A stretch of DNA of 64,000 nucleotides from assembly GCA_022984795.1 (NCBI GenBank), contig JALIHJ010000061.1, positions 62,001 to 126,000 of the forward strand, written 5' to 3'. The position numbers and the translations under genes were made by a program. The stretch is from Fabrea salina (lineage: Eukaryota > Ciliophora > Heterotrichea > Heterotrichida > Fabreidae). This document shows, in pieces, positions 54,285 to 62,748 of this stretch. Under the pieces are notes generated by a model. The model made no database searches, had not been told where the DNA came from, and saw nothing but the letters and a program-made list of their open reading frames with translations. The first letter of the stretch is position 1. The number at the start of each line of letters is the position of its first letter.

Positions 54285-56933
54285 ATGTCTAGAGGCAACG
54301 ACTTAGTTGGGGAGAGCATTCATTTCCCATACAACTCTGTAAGCTTAGTTTCTGTGCACGACGAAGGCTCAAAGTCAACTGTCTACTTGGGACAGAGTCC
54401 TTCAGGTGAAAAGCTAGTTGTAAAGCACCTTAACCTAAGATTTAATCAACAAGCCTTCCAACGTGAACTAGAAGCGCTGCAGCACACCGAAAACCACCCT
54501 AACTTCATAAAACTCTTAGACCACACCCAAGTGCAGGGACAGTGGGGGGCTTTTCTCTTTGAGTACGCTCCACTCAACAACTTAAGAACTTTCATCCAAA
54601 ACTACGCACTAGCTCCAGATCAAGTTTTTAACATTTTTAAAGAGATAGTCCATGCACTCAAGCACCTGCACGAAAAAGGGCTAATCCACAGGGACCTAAG
54701 ACTAGAGTCAATTTACGTGTTTGAAGACTTGAAAGTCAAAGTAGGCGACTTAGGGTCCTCCATAACCGTTGAGGACTTTCAGGCACTTTACGGAGTGGAA
54801 CTTTCAGAAGACATTGAAGGAAGCACTCGACCTGAAACAAGGGCCCCTGAGTTGCTTGATCTCGTGCCTACCAACCCTTTAGGTCCCCAAACAGACATGT
54901 GGGCTTTGGGGTGCTTGGTTTACGAACTCTTGTGTGGAGAAAAGCCTTTTCTTTCGAAAAACAAACTTGACCAAATGCAAGGTTCTTACAAACCCCAGAA
55001 AGAAAGGCTAAGTGAATTCTGGAAGACTGTTTTAGACAGACTTTTAGAAGTGAACCCCAAAGAAAGAGCAACTTCCCAAGAAATCCTGGCACTGCTCAAG
55101 AACTTCCAAGAACCCAAACAAAAGGAAGAAGCCTCCAGAAGGTTTTCTTTGAGTTTCATGATGAAGAAGTCTAGTGCTTCTTGGGTCAAAAGTGTAACTT
55201 CTGATAGTTACTCTCCACCTGAGCAGTACTTTATCCAAAAACTAATAGAAAAGGCCTGGGCCAAACCTTACAAAATCTCCAAGGCCATCAAAGCCCTTTC
55301 CCAAAGAACCTTCACCAAGCCCATTGTGGCCTTGAAGTGTCTGTATTTACTCCACAAATACTTGTTTAGTGGCCCCAGCATAGTAGCTAGAAACGAGCTG
55401 GTAAGTAAAACTCTGGAAAGCATCAGTGAAAGCTCTTCCAAACTCAAAAAAGAAAAACTGACTACAGACTACTCCTCTGCACTAATTAAAGACTATGCAA
55501 GTATCCTTAAAACCAAAGTTTTGCTTCTGAAAGAAATAGGGTGCTTAGGGAACTGGAAGTTAGGAGTTAGCCAAGCCAAGTTAAAGCCTGAAAAAGTACT
55601 TCTGGTGCTGGACTACTGGACTGAGTTAACCGAAAGAACTAAGGAGATTCTGGAAAGCAGTGAAGAGTTAGCAAACTTCAAGCCCAACATTGCTGTACTT
55701 ATGATTGAAGAGCAACAACACATTGCGCGTTTTTTGAACCACTCACTTAGAGATACACAAGAAATCAACCTTCTGCCTTACTGCTACAAAAACCAACAAA
55801 AACTTTACTCCTTGATTTCGAGTTTCAGAGAAAACTACCCTTTGGTTCAACTGCCCACCCTGGATGTTTTGGAGGAAGAAACCCAAGCAAGAAAAGACGT
55901 TTTCAAAAAGCGTAGGTCAACTCTAGCAATTAATGTAGCTTACGATATTTCCCCAGCGGCCAAGTCACAAATGATTTCAAACAACTTAAGTTCAGAAACT
56001 TCCTCTGAAGAAACTTACTCTAGAACTTCCAGCACAGCTGGCACTTTGACCCAGGCTCCCCAGTACACTCCAGACAAGTCTCTGCTTAGTGAAGTCTTGG
56101 ACCCTTCTTGGATAATCGACGAAAAAGACCTGCAGAGAGAAGAAGTCATAGGAGTAGGTAGTTCTTGCAGTGTGTACAAAGGAGTTTACCACCACTGCCC
56201 AGTGGCCATCAAAGTCTTGAGGATATCTTCTATTCCTGGGACTATGGAAAGGGAGTTCCAGCGAGAAATCAGCACACTATCTAAACTAAGGCACCCCAAC
56301 CACGTGCTTTTCATGGGGGCCTTTGGAGACAAAGAACTAGGAATAGTAACTGAGTACTGCGAAGGGCAGTCTTTGTTTGCGCTTCTCCACGAAAAAAAAG
56401 AAATCAGACTCAGTTGGAAACAAAAACTCAAAATAGCTACTGACATAGCCCAAGGCATGGCTTTTCTGCACCAAAAGTCTCCTCCTGTTATCCACCGCGA
56501 CTTAAAGTCCCTGAACTTGCTGCTTGCTAACGAAGTGACTTCACTTTCTTGTCCCATCAACGTTAAGATCAGTGACTTTGGAGTTTCCAAACTAATTGGA
56601 GAAGAAACAATGACTTCCCAAATAGGGACTTCGCACTGGATGGCCCCTGAAATTCTAGCAAACAAAAACTACTCACTCCCAGCAGACGTGTACTCTTACG
56701 GAATAGTGCTTTGGGAGGTAGCAACTAGAATAACTCCTTACAAAGACCTGAACCCTGCAGTGATTCCTTACAGAGTTTTGGAATTGCAAGAAAGGCCCAA
56801 CCTCAACCTAGTTCCACCTACTTGTCCTCAGGACCTGAAGCAACTCATTGCTGACTGCTGGCAAACTGACCCAGACTCAAGACCTACCTTCTCGCAAATT
56901 TTAAATGTTCTTAATTCAATTCATATTTCTTAG
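54285..56933 (+). CDS. Kinase-ANTH-kinase fusion: NAK-like pseudokinase, ANTH-like domain, TKL kinase
   Basis: This is an 882-residue protein. Residues about 20-275 are a NAK/AAK1-like kinase domain (Lys47, HRDLRLES at 135-142, DLG at 155-157, TRAPELLD, DMWALGCLVYELL). The catalytic-loop Asn is Ser142, the Lys is Arg and the Gly loop is poor, so it is probably weak or inactive. Residues about 305-490 resemble an ANTH domain (AWAKPYKISKAIKALSQRTF, PIVALKCLYLLHKYLFSG). After a Ser/Thr-rich linker, residues about 612-880 form a complete TKL kinase (IGVGSSCSVYKG, Lys643, HRDLKSLN with Asp739, DFG at 764-766, MAPEIL). AAK1-type kinases phosphorylate AP-2; ANTH binds phosphoinositides and clathrin. 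The likely site is endocytic membrane; specificity is unknown. Confidence 0.85.
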   Translation: MSRGNDLVGESIHFPYNSVSLVSVHDEGSKSTVYLGQSPSGEKLVVKHLNLRFNQQAFQRELEALQHTENHPNFIKLLDHTQVQGQWGAFLFEYAPLNNLRTFIQNYALAPDQVFNIFKEIVHALKHLHEKGLIHRDLRLESIYVFEDLKVKVGDLGSSITVEDFQALYGVELSEDIEGSTRPETRAPELLDLVPTNPLGPQTDMWALGCLVYELLCGEKPFLSKNKLDQMQGSYKPQKERLSEFWKTVLDRLLEVNPKERATSQEILALLKNFQEPKQKEEASRRFSLSFMMKKSSASWVKSVTSDSYSPPEQYFIQKLIEKAWAKPYKISKAIKALSQRTFTKPIVALKCLYLLHKYLFSGPSIVARNELVSKTLESISESSSKLKKEKLTTDYSSALIKDYASILKTKVLLLKEIGCLGNWKLGVSQAKLKPEKVLLVLDYWTELTERTKEILESSEELANFKPNIAVLMIEEQQHIARFLNHSLRDTQEINLLPYCYKNQQKLYSLISSFRENYPLVQLPTLDVLEEETQARKDVFKKRRSTLAINVAYDISPAAKSQMISNNLSSETSSEETYSRTSSTAGTLTQAPQYTPDKSLLSEVLDPSWIIDEKDLQREEVIGVGSSCSVYKGVYHHCPVAIKVLRISSIPGTMEREFQREISTLSKLRHPNHVLFMGAFGDKELGIVTEYCEGQSLFALLHEKKEIRLSWKQKLKIATDIAQGMAFLHQKSPPVIHRDLKSLNLLLANEVTSLSCPINVKISDFGVSKLIGEETMTSQIGTSHWMAPEILANKNYSLPADVYSYGIVLWEVATRITPYKDLNPAVIPYRVLELQERPNLNLVPPTCPQDLKQLIADCWQTDPDSRPTFSQILNVLNSIHIS

Positions 56934-56935
56934 CA

Positions 56936-57931
56936 TTACTTTTTATTTTCAACTGCAGCTTTTCTGGCTTTCAAAAAGAAACTTACGTAGAAGTCCAGCA
57001 TAGTGCCTGAAAACACCAGTATCAAACAGAACCATTGCTTCATGTTAAGTGTGTGGTTAAACAGTATGATTGAGAGCATAACTGTCAGGAACTTCCTAGT
57101 TGTTGTCACTATGTTGAGAGTAAGGGAACCCAGAACCTGAATACCCCTAAATATGAAAAGTTGGCCTATTGCACTCATTCCTCCGAAAAGCATGCAGTCA
57201 AACAGTATGTCAGGGTGCTTTCCCAAGAAGCCCAAGGCATTGTCTTCAGACACAAGTGCCCTCAGAACTACAATGAGTCCCGTCACTACTGAAGCCAAAA
57301 CGTTGCAGTAACTCATCATTTCTAAAGAGCTAGGCTTTATTTCGTGCCTGACGTTTTCAGTTGCGTAGCCGTTCAAGGCGTCCATTGCCAAACTTCCAAA
57401 CAGAAGAAGAATGCCTATGGGGGAATCCTCTCCTCCCTTAGCCTTCAGCAAGTTAAACATTAAGATTCCACCTGTTATCATGCAGACACTTACGTACTGC
57501 AAAGAGTGGTACTTAACGTGCTTGACAAACCACCCCCCCATCATCACAGGCAGGATTTTGCAGGACTTCGCTAAAGCTTGAGTGGGGTAACTTATGTAAG
57601 TCAAGGACCAGTTTGTAAACAACATAGCAAACACATAAGCCATGGAGTGAGTGAACTTGAGTTTGAATCTGTAGAAGTACAAGGGAGGGCTGTTTTTGGC
57701 TGGAAGTAAGTAAACAACTGTGTAAAAGTTACGGATCGAAGATATAAGTCCGCCTTCCAAGCACTGCATGAAGACTACGAATTCCGGAAAGTTAAATCTG
57801 CCAGACTCCCTGGGTTCGTAACTAAGTAGTGCTTACATTCTTTCTTGCAGTACCCCAAAGTAAAGGTAGGAGAAGTATATTCCTAAGGACACTATGCAGA
57901 ATTCCAACTCTGCCCTTACTAGAAATTTCAT
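56936..57931 (-). CDS. Nucleotide-sugar / ATP-ADP ER transporter (SLC35B1-like, UAA family)
   Basis: The spliced protein has 326 residues and about ten membrane helices. Exon 1 (57837-57931) encodes VSLGIYFSYLYFGVLQERI, the first-helix signature of UAA/SLC35B transporters. A 15-nt intron splits that Ile codon, and exon 2 continues YEPRESGRFNFPEFVVFMQC. Later segments NWSLTYISYPTQALAKSCKILPVMM and LGSLTLNIVTTTRKFLTVMLS are also diagnostic. SLC35B1 exchanges ATP/ADP in the ER; other members carry UDP-sugars or PAPS, so the substrate is not settled. The C-terminus is Lys-rich (KARKAAVENKK), compatible with ER retrieval. The stop is 2 bp from the double-kinase stop. Confidence 0.92.
57822..57836 (-). 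other. 15-nt intron in the SLC35B1-like gene
   Basis: On the minus strand the sequence is GTAAGCACTACTTAG, splitting an Ile codon (AT | T). It creates an immediate stop when retained; splicing restores the family sequence QERIYEPRESG. Confidence 0.95.
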
Positions 57932-57982
57932 TACGTGTGGAAATATGGCATACTAATTTAAAGCTGAATTCAATTGTAATAA
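57932..57982. promoter_or_regulatory. 51-bp head-to-head spacer
   Basis: AT-rich (includes atactaatttaaagc and caattgtaataa) between the transporter and a low-complexity protein gene. No other structure seen. Confidence 0.4.
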
Positions 57983-59371
57983 ATGAAAGGAAGCAATGAT
58001 CACAGCATCAGAAGTCACTTGAAATACAAACACAACCAGAACCAAGAACAAACCCCCAAAACTACCTACTTCCCCCACCAAGTCCTTGAAAGAATCAACA
58101 ATTCTTCCTGTTTCAAGACTGAAAGACCACAGCACCAACGAATTCCTGAGTTTCTTAAAGAATTCTCGCCTAACCAGACCCCTTCCAAAAACCAACGAAA
58201 CATAAAGTCTCGTTACGAAATCATCAAAAAAGAACAGCAAAAACTCATAAGAGCTTTAGAAAGAATGCGTGAAGACGAAGAAGAACTCTACACTTTCCTC
58301 AACCAAGACGCTCCTGAGTTGTCTTCCATAGACTCCCCCAAAGACTCTTTTGAACAATTCAAAGAGGTCCCTAGTTTCTCTTTGGAAACTGAAAGTCCCC
58401 AGCCTTCTCCTAAATCCAGAGACACTTCTTTCAAAGAAGTTCCTGTCTGCAAGTCCATCGAAGTCCAAGTAGAACCTCCAAGAATACAAACTCCCCAGCA
58501 AGTCAGCCCTAGTTTTTCCCAAACTAACCAAACCTTTGAAACTTCAAGGTCTTACAACCAACTCCCTCCTACACCTTACTACTACCCAGTTCCTTACTAC
58601 CCTCCTCAGCAGTTCGTAAGTTTTGCTCCCATTCCTTACTACTACACCCCCCACCTTTGCACTTCCTACTACAACATTCCAAAGCAAACCAGCACTTTCC
58701 AGAACAAAAGACCCACTAAGAGACAAGTACCTGCAAACTTCAGTGCAAAGTCGCAACCCCCCACTCCAGGACCTGCAACTCCTACCCAAAGCCGCTCACA
58801 AACACCCAACGTCTGCCAAACAGAGGAAAGTGACTGTTTAGTTGAAGAAAGGCCTGGAGGTCCAGAAGTCCCCAAAGAAAACGAAAGCCAAGCTTGGAGT
58901 ATATCAGTTCCCATGTCTAAAATCAACAATCAAAAGCACGAAGAATTCATTAACCGTCAAAAACATTTAGCACAAAAAAGAGGCAAGTCCACACAACCCA
59001 AGTCTAAAGAAGAACTTTTAAAGATCAGAAAAGAAATGATGAAGCCTAAGCAGTCCACAAATGAAACCAAACAAGGACCCAAAGAACTCCCTAAAGAAGA
59101 GCCACTCAAAGAACCCTTTAAAAGAACTCCCAAACAAGGACTGCTAGAAAGGCTCTCAAACGGCGCCAAAGAAAAGGTTTCCAGGGAAGAGATGCTAAGA
59201 CTGACTAAAAAAAACTACAAACAACTACCTGAAGTAAGAGTGCAGCAAGAAAAGCAGAAAAAGCAACAAGAAGCACGTGAAAGAATCCGAAGAGCCAAAG
59301 AGTACGAAAAAGAAAGGCAAAGGGCTCGGAAGTTGTCAAATAATTCTATTAGGAACAAAGTTCAAAACTAA
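57983..59371 (+). CDS. Low-complexity Pro/Tyr-rich and coiled-coil protein, unknown
   Basis: This is a 462-residue protein with no membrane segment. A helix at about 70-100 (NIKSRYEIIKKEQQKLIRALER) is followed by acidic and Pro/Ser-rich stretches. Next comes a Pro/Tyr-rich part (PPTPYYYPVPYYPPQQF, PIPYYYTPHLCTSYYN, about 195-235). The C-terminal 150 residues are Lys/Arg/Glu helix (LRLTKKNYKQLPEVRVQQEKQ). I do not recognise it. The Tyr/Pro tract could drive condensation or bind SH3/WW-type domains. It converges on AP-2 alpha with 9 bp between stops. Confidence 0.72.
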   Translation: MKGSNDHSIRSHLKYKHNQNQEQTPKTTYFPHQVLERINNSSCFKTERPQHQRIPEFLKEFSPNQTPSKNQRNIKSRYEIIKKEQQKLIRALERMREDEEELYTFLNQDAPELSSIDSPKDSFEQFKEVPSFSLETESPQPSPKSRDTSFKEVPVCKSIEVQVEPPRIQTPQQVSPSFSQTNQTFETSRSYNQLPPTPYYYPVPYYPPQQFVSFAPIPYYYTPHLCTSYYNIPKQTSTFQNKRPTKRQVPANFSAKSQPPTPGPATPTQSRSQTPNVCQTEESDCLVEERPGGPEVPKENESQAWSISVPMSKINNQKHEEFINRQKHLAQKRGKSTQPKSKEELLKIRKEMMKPKQSTNETKQGPKELPKEEPLKEPFKRTPKQGLLERLSNGAKEKVSREEMLRLTKKNYKQLPEVRVQQEKQKKQQEARERIRRAKEYEKERQRARKLSNNSIRNKVQN

Positions 59372-59380
59372 TTGTTAGCA

Positions 59381-61294
59381 TTAAAGGTCAAGTAAGTCCA
59401 CTGTTTCTTGTTGTTTGGGGGGTGCCTTGTGTCCCATGTTGACGATTCTTTTTAAAACCTGGTTTTGCCTTTGAAGTTTGTCTTCGTAAGTAGGCATGGG
59501 CTCCATTACACTTGGTTTTACTTCTTCATAAGCACCACTGCACAAAGAGTAGTACTCAAAAGCCCTTTGTTGGAGTTCAGGGTCCACGTGGTAAACGTGG
59601 TGCTCAAACACAGGGACTGTTGAGTCCACTAGTTCTGGGTACAGGTTAGTTAGTTTCATGTAAGCTGTGAGAAGCATACTCTTGGTTTCTGAGGAAGTGT
59701 AAGCAAAGTGGTTGTTAAGGGTTTCAAACAAGTTGTCTGGGTCTTTGCCTGGCTGGCCCACTAAGTATTGACTGAACTCAGAAACTAGGTAAGAAGCTAG
59801 TTTAAGCATCTTTTCGTGAACATGGGGTTTTGAAATAGCGTTGTAAGCCTGCAGTGCTGCGTAACTCTGGAGTTCAGCGTCCACATGCTCACCAAAGCCA
59901 GTAACAACCTGAACTAGTTTGTGCCAGATGTCATCACTTACGTAGTCCCCTGCGTACCCCACTAAACTTATGATGACGTCTGTGTACCACTTCAAGTCTT
60001 TTCCAAATATTTCAGACATCAAGGCAATCTTGGAAACAAGGTCTTCCTTGATGTTGAACTCAGCGTCAGCCAAACAGTTCAACAGTTCTTCTACGATTTC
60101 TGTGACGTTTGACTCACTGCACATTCCAAACAAAACGTCCAAAGCTCTTTTCCTTATAGAAATGTCAGGGTCCCTCAGAGATATCAACACTGTATGTTGG
60201 TGCTTTTCAATCATGTCTTTGGAGTCGGGGTTTTCAGCTAACTGGGCCATTGTTTCAAGTCCCAAGTACCTAATGTTTGGCTCTTTCACTGAGATGAACC
60301 TGCCCAGCAAGGAAGCGCAGTGGGTTTTGAGTGAGTTTGGGACGTTTTCTTTGTAGTAAATTATGAGTTTGATGGCCTCAAACAATATAGAGTGGTCAGA
60401 GTTGTTTTTGTTGATGCTATTCGTTACTTCGGTGCGAGTTAGTATTTTGTCCAGAATCTCACACAACTCAGTGGCAAGTTTGCTTTCAGTGGGGAAGGGG
60501 TACATTTTAAGCAGTTTAAGGAACTTCACTTGCAGCCAGGGACAAGGTGACTGATAGTAAAAGTAGTCTTTGGGGGCCTCGTTCATCACAGTGAGTCTGT
60601 AAAGTTGCTGCACAATCACTGAGTAGCAGGAAACAAACTTCTCGTACCCATGGACTTTAATCAAAGCACTCAGTAAGTTGCAAGCTGACATCAGCACGCC
60701 TGGCATTCTCATGTCAAAAAAGTGCTCGAACTTTTCTACAATGCCTTCAACGTCTATTAGGGTGTTGTCTATTTTGTAAAGCCTACTCAGACAGTTAATG
60801 GCCTTTTTGAGGATTTCTGGCTGGAGTCTCAGTCCTTCCAAAATAACTATTTTGCTAACATCTCCTCCTAGTTCCCTAGTCAAGTAAGGTCCGCCTATGT
60901 TTGCAACAGTAGCTAAAGCAAGGGACTGGCTTACCTTTTCGTAAGAGTTGATGTCTGTGCGTATGGCAGCTGAAACTTGCTCTAAACTAGGAGACTCAGG
61001 ATTGAGCAAAAGACTTGCAGCCATGTACCCAGCGTATTTTTCCGAGTGCCGAGGCGAGCATATCAGAGTCACAGCTTCTAAGTGACCGAAGTCCACTTCG
61101 TAACCCAGCATGAAAATATACAGAAGCTTCCACACATACTTCTTTTTGTCATAGCCTGAAAGGGCCAGGCGGGTGTTTGAGAACTTTTCACGTATTTTAG
61201 CCATTTCCTTCATGACTCTTTTTTCTTCGGCTTCTTTGCTAGCGCACTTTCTGATGTCCGATATAAACATCACTAGCCCTCGCATGTTTGCCAT
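59381..61294 (-). CDS. AP2A: AP-2 complex alpha adaptin, trunk only
   Basis: This is a 637-residue alpha-adaptin trunk. The start (NMRGLVMFISDIRKCASKEAE, KKKYVWKLLYIFMLGYEVDFG) matches alpha adaptins closely, and HEAT-like helices continue to about residue 600 (ENPDSKDMIEKHQHTVLISL, AGDYVSDDIWHKLVQVV). It is the AP-2 large subunit that contributes to PIP2 binding and recruits clathrin-coat factors. Animal alpha subunits run to 940-980 residues with a hinge and ear. This one stops after a short hinge ending VDLLDL, a good clathrin-box-like motif (LLDL). The convergent gene ends 9 bp away, so no ear exon fits downstream. Confidence 0.92.
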   Translation of the reverse strand: MANMRGLVMFISDIRKCASKEAEEKRVMKEMAKIREKFSNTRLALSGYDKKKYVWKLLYIFMLGYEVDFGHLEAVTLICSPRHSEKYAGYMAASLLLNPESPSLEQVSAAIRTDINSYEKVSQSLALATVANIGGPYLTRELGGDVSKIVILEGLRLQPEILKKAINCLSRLYKIDNTLIDVEGIVEKFEHFFDMRMPGVLMSACNLLSALIKVHGYEKFVSCYSVIVQQLYRLTVMNEAPKDYFYYQSPCPWLQVKFLKLLKMYPFPTESKLATELCEILDKILTRTEVTNSINKNNSDHSILFEAIKLIIYYKENVPNSLKTHCASLLGRFISVKEPNIRYLGLETMAQLAENPDSKDMIEKHQHTVLISLRDPDISIRKRALDVLFGMCSESNVTEIVEELLNCLADAEFNIKEDLVSKIALMSEIFGKDLKWYTDVIISLVGYAGDYVSDDIWHKLVQVVTGFGEHVDAELQSYAALQAYNAISKPHVHEKMLKLASYLVSEFSQYLVGQPGKDPDNLFETLNNHFAYTSSETKSMLLTAYMKLTNLYPELVDSTVPVFEHHVYHVDPELQQRAFEYYSLCSGAYEEVKPSVMEPMPTYEDKLQRQNQVLKRIVNMGHKAPPKQQETVDLLDL

Positions 61295-61336
61295 TTTGTA
61301 TTATAGCTTGTAGTCAAGTAATTTAATTCAATAAAA
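61295..61336. promoter_or_regulatory. 42-bp head-to-head spacer
   Basis: AT-rich, between AP-2 alpha and CFAP96; includes taatttaattcaataaaa directly before the plus-strand ATG. Confidence 0.4.
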
Positions 61337-62209
61337 ATGAACAGTTATAGCTACTACAAAGGAAGGTTTGGGTTGTTTTCCTACCAAGGGTGTTTAGCTT
61401 CAGGAGAAGACACCTACTCCAAGCCCACTCCCTTCAGAAAAAGCCAAGATGGAAAAGTTCCAACTGGTCCCAAGAACTTCTACGCAGGCAGACCTAAGAC
61501 CAACGCAGCTTCTTGCTTTTCTTCTCCCTTATTCAACGCCATTGGGGACACCTATGCCGACCCAGAAAGGCCCCAGAAGTCCTACAAAGAAAAAGCAGAC
61601 AAAGTCAAAACCATGCACCAAAGAGCTTGGAAAGGAGGAGGCACTTCTAGGTCCCAGTCTTTGTACAAGTACATCCCCGAGGGTCCTCCTGGGCCTAAGT
61701 CTACTCGAAACTTTGACGGGTCTGTCGTCACAGGGCCCAAGGGCTTCTTTACAAAACCTGCAAAAAAAGGATCCAACTCAACAAACGGGATTTCTTTTGG
61801 AGAGTACGCCCACATTGAGGACCCCTACGAAAGGAAGTCTGAGCTTTTGAAAGAACAAGCCAAAAAGCAGAGGGACAAAATAATTGGCAACTCTTTCAGA
61901 ACCATGAGTCACGGCAACAGCAACTTCGTAAGGGACAAAAAACTCTTCAGCACTGAAGGCATTTCTCCCGCAAAAAACAAGTTCATAGAGTTTCAGGGCA
62001 TCGAGCACCAAAGACCCTTTATCTCTAACTGCTTTCCCAAAAGCAGAGGTAGTTTTTCCAACTACCCACATGTTGCAGACCCTGGCAAAGAAAGACCTAA
62101 AACTTCTGCTAAGCAGACTTTACCTTGGAAAGCAACAAGTAACTCCTACTCTTTGCCCCAACGCCCAGTTTACAAGCCCCAACAGTTTTCTGGAGACAGG
62201 TTCTTCTAA
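61337..62209 (+). CDS. CFAP96: CFAP96 (C4orf47) ciliary protein
   Basis: This is a 290-residue protein rich in Gly, Pro, Lys and Tyr. The blocks GRFGLFSYQGCLASGEDTY, PTGPKNFYAGRPKTNA, AIGDTYADPERPQKSYKEK, PKGFFTKPAKKGS and EYAHIEDPYERKSELLKEQ match the order and spacing of animal CFAP96/C4orf47 (FGVF..., GRNFLT..., GEAYVDP, GKNFYTNPGKKG, YDRAKELLR). Its homologues are associated with cilia and basal bodies. The family is basic and lacks catalytic residues. Length is close to the human protein (about 309). Confidence 0.88.
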   Translation: MNSYSYYKGRFGLFSYQGCLASGEDTYSKPTPFRKSQDGKVPTGPKNFYAGRPKTNAASCFSSPLFNAIGDTYADPERPQKSYKEKADKVKTMHQRAWKGGGTSRSQSLYKYIPEGPPGPKSTRNFDGSVVTGPKGFFTKPAKKGSNSTNGISFGEYAHIEDPYERKSELLKEQAKKQRDKIIGNSFRTMSHGNSNFVRDKKLFSTEGISPAKNKFIEFQGIEHQRPFISNCFPKSRGSFSNYPHVADPGKERPKTSAKQTLPWKATSNSYSLPQRPVYKPQQFSGDRFF

Positions 62210-62251
62210 GTACTTAATATTAAGGATATTGAAAGATGCGGCAAAATTAAA

Positions 62252-62728
62252 ATGAGTAAAGAGTGTCCCAACTGGTAAGGTATAATCAGTAAGCACCGAA
62301 TTCCAAGTGCCTCCTTTCTGCTCCATGAAATCCACTGTAGTCGCTTTTTATATGTATGCAAAGACTGTAATGAAGTAATTGCCAAGTCCAACAAACAAAC
62401 ACACGACTCCGAGTTCCACTCAACAGAAGCTTGTGAATTCTGCTCTTTGCAAGTTCAAAGCTTAGAAATGGGACTCCACAAAGCAGTGTGTGAAAAAAGA
62501 CCTAAGCCCTGTTGCTTCTGCGGAGCTTGCCTGCCTTATCAGCAACTACTTGAGCACGAAGCATACTGTGGAAACAGAACTGACAACTGTGAAATATGCA
62601 ATGCAATCTTCACATTCAAAGATATGCCTCAGCACCTTTCAGAGTGTTTAGAAAGCATCACTGACAAACCTCTTAAACGCAAAGCTCCTGACAGCAAAGC
62701 TAAAAAGAGACTTAAAAAAGCTACTTGA
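62252..62728 (+). CDS. TRAF-type zinc-finger protein
   Basis: The spliced protein is 153 residues from exons 62252-62274 and 62290-62728. It starts MSKECPNCKHRIPSASFLLHE and continues HCSRFLYVCKDCNEVIAKSN, ACEFCSLQVQSL, KPCCFCGACLPYQQLLEHEAYC, and DNCEICNAIFTFKDMPQHLSEC. These are four to five Cys2-His-Cys TRAF/XAF1-type fingers. A basic tail (LKRKAPDSKAKKRLKKAT) could be a nuclear signal. Similar proteins (TRAFD1, XAF1) regulate signalling in animals; here the role is unknown. It ends in TGA, one of only two TGA stops in the window. Confidence 0.85.
62275..62289 (+). other. 15-nt intron in the TRAF-type zinc-finger gene
   Basis: The sequence GTAAGGTATAATCAG interrupts a Cys codon (TG | T) of the first finger. 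Retained, it breaks the CPNC motif; spliced, the first finger reads CPNCKHRIPSASFLLHEIHC. Ends and position-10 A match the other introns. Confidence 0.95.
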
Positions 62729-62748
62729 TAGTAATATTAATTATAGAC

